From NCBI GenBank assembly GCA_035691285.1, contig DASSJI010000200.1, forward strand, positions 1 through 20,759: 20,759 nucleotides of DNA, given 5' to 3'. Shown one piece after another: positions 15,034 to 20,759 of the stretch. Each line of letters starts with the position of its first letter. Position 1 is the first letter of the stretch. The notes under the pieces were generated by a model that saw only the letters and a program-made list of their open reading frames with translations, ran no database searches and was not told the origin of the DNA. The position numbers and the translations under genes were made by a program. This DNA is from DATFEN01 sp035691285 (GTDB lineage: Bacteria > Acidobacteriota > Vicinamibacteria > Fen-336).

Positions 15034-15548
15034 TGGCCCAGCTCGCCCAGGTAGATCTCTTTGTACTCGTAGTAGTTCTGCGCCGACGTGCGGAGCATCT
15101 TCAGCTCGTCCGCCGAGAGCGCCCGACGCACCTTGGCGGGCACGCCCATCACCAGGCAGCGCGGCGGGATCTGCATGCCCTCGGGCACGAGGGTCTGGGC
15201 GGCGATCAGGCACTCGTCTCCCACCACCGCGTCGTCCAGGACCGTCGCACCCATCCCGACGAGGCAGTAGGAGCCGATGCGGCACCCGTGCAGGGTGACC
15301 GAGTGCCCCACCGTGATGTGGTCCGCGAGCAGCGTGGGATGCTGCGCCTTGTAGACGTGGATCACGCAGTTGTCCTGGACGTTCGTGTGGGCGCCGATGC
15401 GGACCTCGTGGACGTCGCCCCGGATCACGGCGTTCATCCAGACGCTGGCGTGGTCTCCCAGCCCCACGTCGCCGATCACCTGGGCCGAGGCGTCGACGTA
15501 GACCCTCTCCCCCAGCCTCGGCCAGATCCCCTTGAATGGACGCAGCAA
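15030..15548 (-). CDS. Gamma-carbonic anhydrase family hexapeptide-repeat protein
   Basis: A 172-residue left-handed beta-helix protein of the YrdA/PaaY/Cam-like family. The zinc ligands are conserved: His64 in NCVIH, His82 in TVGHS and His87 in VTLHG, with the His-x4-His spacing of Cam. Arg43, Asp45 and Gln58 match other active-site positions. Many bacterial members have weak or undemonstrated carbonic anhydrase activity, so the reaction is uncertain; a thioesterase or metal-storage role is possible. The start is TTG at 15548, chosen because GGAGG lies 7 nt upstream (15560-15556) and because residues FKGIWPRLGERVYVDASA align from the start. The gene heads the hisS-aspS unit and overlaps hisS by 4 nt. 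Confidence 0.92.
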   Translation of the reverse strand: MLRPFKGIWPRLGERVYVDASAQVIGDVGLGDHASVWMNAVIRGDVHEVRIGAHTNVQDNCVIHVYKAQHPTLLADHITVGHSVTLHGCRIGSYCLVGMGATVLDDAVVGDECLIAAQTLVPEGMQIPPRCLVMGVPAKVRRALSADELKMLRTSAQNYYEYKEIYLGELGQ

Positions 15549-15555
15549 CCCGCGA

Positions 15556-15580
15556 CCTCCGAAACGCGGGAGTCTAGCAC
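15556..15580 (-). promoter_or_regulatory. Putative promoter and RBS of carbonic anhydrase-hisS-aspS unit
   Basis: On the minus strand GTGCTAGACTCC (15580-15569) includes an extended -10 TGC-TAGACT. Shine-Dalgarno GGAGG follows at 15560-15556, 7 nt before the TTG start. The predicted leader is only about 15 nt, just long enough for the ribosome binding site. The 12-mer is identical to the one ahead of phoH. Confidence 0.5.
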
Positions 15581-15593
15581 GGGCGCGGCGCGC

Positions 15594-17849
15594 TCAGCGT
15601 TTCGCGAAGGCCAGGACGGGCTCCACCCACTCGGGCCGCGGCTCGAAGAAGGTGCCATGGCGCTTGCCGACGCTCAGCACCGTCTCGCTGCCCTTCACGC
15701 CCGGCGCCTTCTCGAAGGCGGGCTTGCAGGAGCCGACGATCTCGTCGGAGCGGTCGTAGAGCGAGAGCATGCGCCCCGTCATCCTCGGAACCCACGGCTC
15801 GAGGTTCTCGGGCTTCCTCGGACAGCCCGCCAGGATGGCGAAGCCCACGCCCGGGTCGGCGAGCTCGGCCGCGGCCCGCCGGGCCAGCGCTCCGCCCTTC
15901 GAGAAGCCGACGACCGTGATCGCCGCCGCCGGGACGCCGGCCTGCTCGAGCTGCCTCACCTGTCGCACCACGCGGCTCGAGTACTCGTACGTCGTGCTCT
16001 CCGGCCGGACCTCGGCGACGACCTCGAGGCCGCCCGCGGCGAGCGCCTTGACGATCGCGTCGAAGGCGTAGGGTCCGAACTCGGGGTGGACCGCCTGCCG
16101 CCCCTGCACCTCGACGATGCGCCCGTGGAGGTAGATCAGCCAGCGCGCCTGCGCATCGGGCTTCTCGGGCACGTCGGCGTGGATCCCGGCCATGGCCTGC
16201 GGCGCCAGGAGCGCCGCGGCGGCAAGGGCGGCGGCCCGAGGCGCGCGCCGGGCAAAGAGAAGCGCCAGCGGCAGCGCGAGGAGCGCCGCCACGGAAGCGG
16301 CCTGCAGGCGGGCGAGGTCCAGCACGGCGTCGAAGGCGCGGCCGATCGATCCCACGGTCCAGGCCATCGTCAGCCCCTGGGACCAGTAGACCACGAGGAC
16401 GCGCAGGAGCAGAAACAGCAGCGTGCCGAAGCCGGCGGCGAGGCCGGCGCGCGCCGCCGCCCGCGCGCCGCTCCGGCGAGCCGCGACGACCACCACGACG
16501 GCGAACACGACGAGCGCCGCGAGCCCCGCCCGCAGGATCACCCCGGCGAAGTACGGCTCGAGGTCCTCCTCGTGGTTGATCGCCGACAGCGAAAGGCGGA
16601 TGCCGTCCCTCGCCAGCAGCAGGCGGAAGACGACCTCGTTCAGGATCACGCCGGCCGCTGCGGCCAGGAGGCACGTCCCCGGCGCCTCGCGGCACGTCCA
16701 CGCGAGGGCGGCGAGCGCCACGACGAGCACGAGGACCGAGGGGACGACCCGCGCCTTCCGATCCCGCAGTCGCCGCTCCGCGCGCGCCGCGTCCGGGCTC
16801 GACCCGGCGACGTCGAGGCTCCTGGCCAGGTCCTCCTGGAAGGCAGCCTTCTGCGCGGCCTCGCGCGTCAGGATCGAGCGACGCAGGTCGTCTTCGCCCT
16901 CGTAGTCGAGGATCTCGGTCAGCACACGTCCGTCGCTCCCCGCCGGAATCGGCAGCCCGAGGAGAGCCGCGATGGTCGGCGCGACGTCGGTCTGTCGCGC
17001 CGGGCCCGTCGCCCCCGCCCGGATGCCGCGGCCCGCGATGACCAGCGGCACGCGCAGGACCTCGGGCTCGTCGCCGCCGTGGCCGCCCTGGGCCAGGTGG
17101 CCGTGGTCGGCGGTCACGACCACCAGCGTCCGCCACAGGTCGACCTCGTCGAGCAGGTGCTGCAGCACCCGATCGGCGACGCCGCACGCCTGTGCGTAGC
17201 GCGGCGACGCCGTCCCGAACTCGTGGGCCGCGTAGTCGGGCGCCACGAGGTCCAGGACTCCGATGCGAGGCTTCCGCTGGAGCAGCGTGCGCAGGCCGTC
17301 CCACTCGAACCGGTACAGGGCCGGCAGCACGAAATCGAAGGCCCCCGGCGTGTCTTTCGGCCCCGAATCGAGGACGAAGGCGCGCTCGAGGTCGGGGCCG
17401 AACAAGCTCCTCCACAGCCCCGTTCCGACCACGGCGACCTCGCCCTCTGTCCGAGCGACGCCCCTGAAGAGGTTGTCGAGGGCAATCGCCTTGCGATGGC
17501 GGTTGGTCGTGGCGCCGTGGATCTCGGGCGGCGCGCCGGTCACGAGGTTCGCCCGGCCGGGCCGCGAGTAGGAGGGCAGCCCCGCGGTGGCCACCAGGTC
17601 GGCCCCCACTGCGCGCAGCCCGTTCAGGCCGGGCATGCGTCGCGACGCCTCGATACCAAGGCCGTCCACGACCACGAGCAGGACCCGCCAGTCGCGCTCC
17701 AGCCCCGGCTCGGTCGTCGCGCCGAAGCGGTACGGCGGCTCGTATTCGACCACGGACCGCCAGGACTGCCGGGCGACGCGCCCGGCGACGAGGCCGGCCG
17801 CGACCAGGAGCAGCGCGAGGGCAGCGGGCGTGAACCAGCGGGGCGACAT
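15594..17849 (-). CDS. Phosphohydrolase-membrane-alpha/beta hydrolase fusion
   Basis: A 751-residue three-part envelope protein. After an N-terminal anchor (6-23), residues about 55-315 form an alkaline-phosphatase-superfamily domain (nucleotide pyrophosphatase/phosphodiesterase or sulfatase-like) with all metal ligands: Asp62 in VVVDGLG, probable nucleophile Ser95 in SYSRPGRANLVTG, Asp205/His209 in APDYAAHEFG, Asp248/His249 in TADHG and His257 in GGHGGDE. About six hydrophobic segments follow (369-385, 393-411, 433-456, 466-488, 513-533, 538-554). Residues about 566-751 are an alpha/beta hydrolase with LIYLHG, nucleophile elbow GFSKGG (Ser650), a probable acid at Asp702 and His731 in KRHGTFF. 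Arg-rich loops near 458-468 and 534-538 suggest that both enzyme domains face the periplasm. ATG 17849 is chosen because the anchor begins there and the frame upstream is the promoter region. Substrates are unknown. Confidence 0.85.
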   Translation of the reverse strand: MSPRWFTPAALALLLVAAGLVAGRVARQSWRSVVEYEPPYRFGATTEPGLERDWRVLLVVVDGLGIEASRRMPGLNGLRAVGADLVATAGLPSYSRPGRANLVTGAPPEIHGATTNRHRKAIALDNLFRGVARTEGEVAVVGTGLWRSLFGPDLERAFVLDSGPKDTPGAFDFVLPALYRFEWDGLRTLLQRKPRIGVLDLVAPDYAAHEFGTASPRYAQACGVADRVLQHLLDEVDLWRTLVVVTADHGHLAQGGHGGDEPEVLRVPLVIAGRGIRAGATGPARQTDVAPTIAALLGLPIPAGSDGRVLTEILDYEGEDDLRRSILTREAAQKAAFQEDLARSLDVAGSSPDAARAERRLRDRKARVVPSVLVLVVALAALAWTCREAPGTCLLAAAAGVILNEVVFRLLLARDGIRLSLSAINHEEDLEPYFAGVILRAGLAALVVFAVVVVVAARRSGARAAARAGLAAGFGTLLFLLLRVLVVYWSQGLTMAWTVGSIGRAFDAVLDLARLQAASVAALLALPLALLFARRAPRAAALAAAALLAPQAMAGIHADVPEKPDAQARWLIYLHGRIVEVQGRQAVHPEFGPYAFDAIVKALAAGGLEVVAEVRPESTTYEYSSRVVRQVRQLEQAGVPAAAITVVGFSKGGALARRAAAELADPGVGFAILAGCPRKPENLEPWVPRMTGRMLSLYDRSDEIVGSCKPAFEKAPGVKGSETVLSVGKRHGTFFEPRPEWVEPVLAFAKR

Positions 17850-17946
17850 CGGAAGCGCGGAGCGTATCCTAGACCCGGACTTCTCTGCGGCGATCCTTCC
17901 TCCCGGCCAGGGCCCTCCGATCGCGGATGCTATGATCCTCGAAACC
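17850..17946. promoter_or_regulatory. Divergent promoter region
   Basis: This 97-base gap separates the phosphohydrolase fusion from the Omp85-like barrel. The plus strand has an extended -10, TGC-TATGAT (17928-17936), 10 nt before the ATG at 17947. The minus strand has TAGGAT at 17871-17866, 16 nt before the ATG at 17849. Neither gene has a Shine-Dalgarno sequence, and clear -35 boxes are missing. Shared upstream DNA makes joint control of the two envelope units possible. Confidence 0.5.
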
Positions 17947-19281
17947 ATGCGGAGGCTCGCCGGCGGGGTTCTCGCGTGCCTGCTCTCGGCGCTCTCCGCT
18001 CCAGGCCTCGCGCAGGAGAGCGCGCCGTCCATCGAACCCAGCCCGCGTCCCGACGAGACGCCGGGAACCCGCGCCCACGAGTGGCGACAGCTCCGCGAGC
18101 GCCGCTTCGCCACGATCGAGCCCTACCGGCCCGGCTTTCTCGAAAGGCAGATCCTGGCCTTCGAGAAGGCCGAGCGCCCCAGCATCCTCTACCTGAACTT
18201 CGCGGGGCTATATCCCAGGTTCCAGTCCATCGCTCAGGGCTCGCGCACCGCGGCGGGCCTCCGCTTCTGGCAGCCCGACATCGGCGGATCGCGGCTCGAC
18301 GCCCATGCCTCGGCCTTCTACTCGATCCACGGCTACGAGTACTACGACGTCCAGTTCGGGCGTCTGCCTCACACGGGCAAGCAGTTCCCGCTGCGCTCGA
18401 GCCAGGGCCTCGAGGTCTACGAGCTCGGCAACATGCCGCCGGCACAGCGCGCCGCCCTGATCCTGTACGGCGCGGCGCGCTACCAGCACTACACGAGGAT
18501 CGGCTACTACGGGCCGGGCCCGGACTCGCGGCGCGAGGACGAGACGACGTTCCTCGACCAGCGGGCGTTCTACGAGCTGGTCGCGGGCCTCCAGCTCTCG
18601 CCCCACTTCTCTTTGACCGCCCGCGGCGGCTACGTGCAGGCCTTCGTGGGCCCCGGAGAGGACGACGACGTGCCCACCACCCAGGAGCTCTTCACCGACG
18701 AGCAGGCGCCCGGTCTCGACGAGCAGCCCGACTTCCTGCTGGTGAGCGGCCAGGCGTTCTGGGATCGCCGGGACAAGCCGGGCAATCCGCACAACGGCGT
18801 CATGGCCGCCCTGCAGATCAGCCACCTCGACGACCGGGGCGGCGAGGAGTTCGGCTTCACGCGCTTCGCGGGGGACGTGCGCGGCTTCGTCCCCCTGGGC
18901 TCGGTGCAGCGGACGCTCGCGCTTCGGGGCTACCTCTCATCGGACAACGCCGACAGCGGCGGACGCGTCCCCTTCTACGCCCAGCAGACCCTCGGCGGCA
19001 GCCACACCCTGCGCGGCTTCCCCAACTTCCGCTTCCGCGACACCAAGGTGTTCCTCCTCCAGGCCGAGTACCGGTGGGAGGCCTCGCCGGCGATCGAGCT
19101 GGCGCTGTTCGCCGACGCGGGGCGAGTGGCGCCTCGCATCGCCGACGTGTTCTCGAACCTCGAGCTCGACGCCGGCGCGGGGCTCCGCCTCAAGACCAAC
19201 TTGAACACCGTGTTTCGCGTGGACGTCGCGCGCAGCCGCGAGGGCTGGCACGGTCTCGCGCGATTCAGCCAGGGGTTCTGA
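17947..19281 (+). CDS. Omp85-superfamily outer-membrane barrel lacking POTRA domains
   Basis: A 444-residue exported protein. The signal peptide runs to about residue 22 (LSAPGLAQ). A Pro-rich, then charged segment (24-75) follows, and the rest is beta-barrel. Two Omp85 (BamA/TamA/FhaC) barrel hallmarks are visible: FWDRRDKPGNPHNG (271-284), the strand-loop motif usually written D.RD.P..P..G, and GGSHTLRGFPNFRFRD (350-365) with the (V/L)RGF tip of loop 6. The protein ends in Phe (SQGF), as outer-membrane barrels commonly do. No POTRA domain fits in the short N-terminal part, so it resembles the stand-alone surface-antigen barrels rather than BamA. It probably transports or inserts a partner; the adjacent exported protein 4 nt downstream is the obvious candidate. 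Confidence 0.87.
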   Translation: MRRLAGGVLACLLSALSAPGLAQESAPSIEPSPRPDETPGTRAHEWRQLRERRFATIEPYRPGFLERQILAFEKAERPSILYLNFAGLYPRFQSIAQGSRTAAGLRFWQPDIGGSRLDAHASAFYSIHGYEYYDVQFGRLPHTGKQFPLRSSQGLEVYELGNMPPAQRAALILYGAARYQHYTRIGYYGPGPDSRREDETTFLDQRAFYELVAGLQLSPHFSLTARGGYVQAFVGPGEDDDVPTTQELFTDEQAPGLDEQPDFLLVSGQAFWDRRDKPGNPHNGVMAALQISHLDDRGGEEFGFTRFAGDVRGFVPLGSVQRTLALRGYLSSDNADSGGRVPFYAQQTLGGSHTLRGFPNFRFRDTKVFLLQAEYRWEASPAIELALFADAGRVAPRIADVFSNLELDAGAGLRLKTNLNTVFRVDVARSREGWHGLARFSQGF

Positions 19282-19285
19282 GCGC

Positions 19286-20759
19286 TTGCTTCGAGCTCTG
19301 GGCCTCGCCGCCCTGGTGGCCGTCGCGCCGGCGGCCCTCGCCCAGAGGTTCCTGCCCGACGACCCCCTGCTCGCCGATCGCGACGACCTCCCCATCGCGA
19401 AGCCCGGCGAGGTCGAGCTGAGCACGGCGTGGGACGTGATCGAGCACAGCTTCTGGCACCGGCCGTCGGGCCAGGCCCCGCCCGCCCTCAACGTCAACAC
19501 GCTGGGCGAGGTGCCGGACTCGAGCTGGTTCCAGAACCGCATCGGGACCCGGGCAATGGCCGTCGAGGAGCTGGTGCGGGGTCCGAACCAGGACAGCGGT
19601 CCCGCCGACGGCCCCTGGACGATCACCGCCGGCAAGTCCCAGGGCATCACGCCCGGCTTCACGATCCGGGACGAGCGCGGAGGGGTCTACTTCATCAAGT
19701 TCGATCCGATTCCCTACCCGAACCTCTCCACGTCGGCCGACGTGATCGTGACCAAGTTCTTCCACGCCCTCGGCTACTTCGTCCCGGAGAACCACATCGC
19801 CTACTTCCGTCCCGAGCAGCTCCTCATCGACCCGGACGCCAAGGTGCCCGTGCGCGGCGGCAAGAAGCGCAAGATGGCCCAGGCCGACCTCGACGGGATG
19901 CTGAGCCACGTGCCCCGTCGCTCCGACGGCCGCATCCGCTGCGTCGCGAGCCGGCGTCTCCCCGGCGAGCCCCTGGGTCCGCACAAGCACTGGGGCACGC
20001 GGAGCGACGATCCGAACGACGCGTTCCCTCACGAGCACCGCCGCGACCAGCGCGGCTACCGGGTGTTCTGCGCCTGGCTCAACCACGACGACTCCCGGAG
20101 CGTGAACTCGCAGGATACGTTCGTGAGGGGCGGCGACGGAAGGGGCTACGTGAAGCACCACCTGATCGACTTCTCCTCGACCCTCGGGGCAGGCTCCGAC
20201 GTCGAGCGTCGCATCGCGCCGCAGAACCCGCGGGCAGGGAACGAGTACATCCTCGAGCTGAAGCCGATCCTCAAGACGGCCTTCAGCCTCGGGCTCTGGG
20301 AGCGGCCCTGGCGGCGGGTGCAGTACCGCGTGTTCACCGAGGTCGGACGCCTCGAGGCCGAGTTCTTCGAGCCCCACGCCTGGAAGCCCGAGTACCCCAA
20401 CCCCGCGTTCGAGCGGATGCGCCCCGCCGACGCCTTCTGGGCCGCCCGGATCGTGTCGCGCTTTTCCGACGAAGCCGTGCGAGCCCTCGTGCACGCCGGG
20501 GAGTTCGACGATGTCGAGGCCGAGCGGCACCTCGCGGACACCTTGATCCGCCGTCGCGACAAGATCGTGGCCTACTATTTCCGCCAGATGAACCCGCTCG
20601 CGGAGTTCAGGATCGCCGATGGCGGCGCGGCCCTCGCGGGCGAGCACCATCAGCGCGTAGGCGAGGTCCTCGCCGCCCTTCTCGAAGTCGCCATAGGCGT
20701 TGACGAGGTTCGCGAGGTTGCCGAGCGCGGACTGGAAGGCGCGGTCGGGGACGGCGTGG
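19286..20759 (+). CDS. Exported protein of unknown family with kinase-like motifs, 3' end unreliable
   Basis: The frame starts at TTG 19286, 4 nt after the barrel gene, and is open to the window edge. I do not recognise the family by name. A signal peptide (MLRALGLAALVAVAPAALAQ) is followed by about 425 residues rich in Trp, His and Asp. Features resemble a protein-kinase-like fold: a beta-hairpin GFTIRDERGGVYFIKFD with Lys138, a helix SADVIVTKFFHALGY, then WLNHDDSRSVN (264-274), in which Asp269 and Asn274 have the D-x4-N spacing of a kinase catalytic loop, and HHLIDFSSTLG (291-301), where Asp295 would match the DFG aspartate. A Lys/Arg patch (GGKKRKM) lies near 191-197. This would be a secreted atypical kinase or an inactive relative; that is inference. 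Coding character collapses after about 20615 (residue 443), so the true C-terminus is unknown. Confidence 0.68.
   Translation, partial: MLRALGLAALVAVAPAALAQRFLPDDPLLADRDDLPIAKPGEVELSTAWDVIEHSFWHRPSGQAPPALNVNTLGEVPDSSWFQNRIGTRAMAVEELVRGPNQDSGPADGPWTITAGKSQGITPGFTIRDERGGVYFIKFDPIPYPNLSTSADVIVTKFFHALGYFVPENHIAYFRPEQLLIDPDAKVPVRGGKKRKMAQADLDGMLSHVPRRSDGRIRCVASRRLPGEPLGPHKHWGTRSDDPNDAFPHEHRRDQRGYRVFCAWLNHDDSRSVNSQDTFVRGGDGRGYVKHHLIDFSSTLGAGSDVERRIAPQNPRAGNEYILELKPILKTAFSLGLWERPWRRVQYRVFTEVGRLEAEFFEPHAWKPEYPNPAFERMRPADAFWAARIVSRFSDEAVRALVHAGEFDDVEAERHLADTLIRRRDKIVAYYFRQMNPLAEFRIADGGAALAGEHHQRVGEVLAALLEVAIGVDEVREVAERGLEGAVGDGV
20615..20759 (-). other. Coding-strand switch at window edge; possible fragment of another gene
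   Basis: From 20615 to the end, the plus frame of the preceding gene has A or T at 11 of 48 third positions but only 1 of 48 first positions, whereas in the 48 codons before it the counts are 5 and 14. Read on the minus strand in the matching register, this stretch has about 98% GC at third positions and yields a plausible helical protein (AFQSALGNLANLVNAYGDF, then GGEDLAYALMVLAREGRA). So it is probably part of a different, minus-strand gene whose natural end is missing. A small inverted repeat, CGCC-GAT-GGCG, sits at the switch (about 20614-20624). Confidence 0.45.

Noticed and set aside
15288..19421. A very long open plus-strand frame running across the carbonic anhydrase, phosphohydrolase and barrel genes
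   Set aside because: It is an artefact of high GC content: its translation is low-complexity Arg/Pro/Ala/Gly with no motif, while the overlapping frames hold complete recognisable domains.
1..20759. CRISPR arrays, insertion sequences, prophage genes, tRNA or rRNA genes
   Set aside because: No regularly spaced repeats, transposase or phage motifs, or cloverleaf-like sequences were seen; intergenic gaps are all about 100 bases or shorter.

Overview
The window is a gene-dense, very GC-rich stretch from a Gram-negative bacterium. Outer-membrane barrel proteins (5787-6422 and 17947-19281) show there is an outer membrane. The base composition and the mix of genes resemble Myxococcota, Desulfobacterota, Binatota or Acidobacteriota, but the lineage cannot be fixed from sequence reading alone. 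I recognise 16 genes plus one suspicious right-hand edge. No tRNA, rRNA, CRISPR array, insertion sequence or phage gene is visible, and no intergenic gap exceeds about 100 bases.

Layout. (a) 1-3591, minus strand: class III sirtuin, LarC nickel-insertion protein, methionyl-tRNA synthetase (3' end outside the window). The first two overlap by 4 nt. (b) 3642-8315, plus strand: an envelope cluster of CPBP intramembrane protease, secreted subtilisin-like protease, small outer-membrane barrel, and a membrane-anchored SGNH hydrolase fused to HEAT repeats. (c) 8330-15548, minus strand, housekeeping: gamma-carbonic anhydrase-like protein, hisS, aspS, then phoH(ybeZ), ybeY, a CNNM/CorC (YbeX-like) protein and era. 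Most neighbours overlap by 4-8 nt. A shared 12-base block containing TGCTAGACT precedes both the carbonic anhydrase gene and phoH, so there are probably two transcription units. (d) 15594-20759: a divergent pair of envelope units. On the minus strand is a 751-residue protein fusing an alkaline-phosphatase-superfamily phosphohydrolase, a multi-pass membrane region and an alpha/beta hydrolase. On the plus strand is an Omp85-type barrel without POTRA domains, followed 4 nt later by an exported protein of no family I recognise that carries kinase-like motifs (Lys138, D-x4-N at 269-274, Asp295).

The most novel material is region (d), which looks like an uncharacterised envelope module, and the SGNH-HEAT fusion. 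Several envelope genes appear to be read from promoters whose -10 element sits only 7-10 nt before the start codon, suggesting leaderless or very short-leader mRNAs. The last ~145 bases (from about 20615) switch coding signature to the opposite strand, which points to a contig junction, an inversion breakpoint or an assembly chimera; the C-terminus of the last gene should not be trusted.
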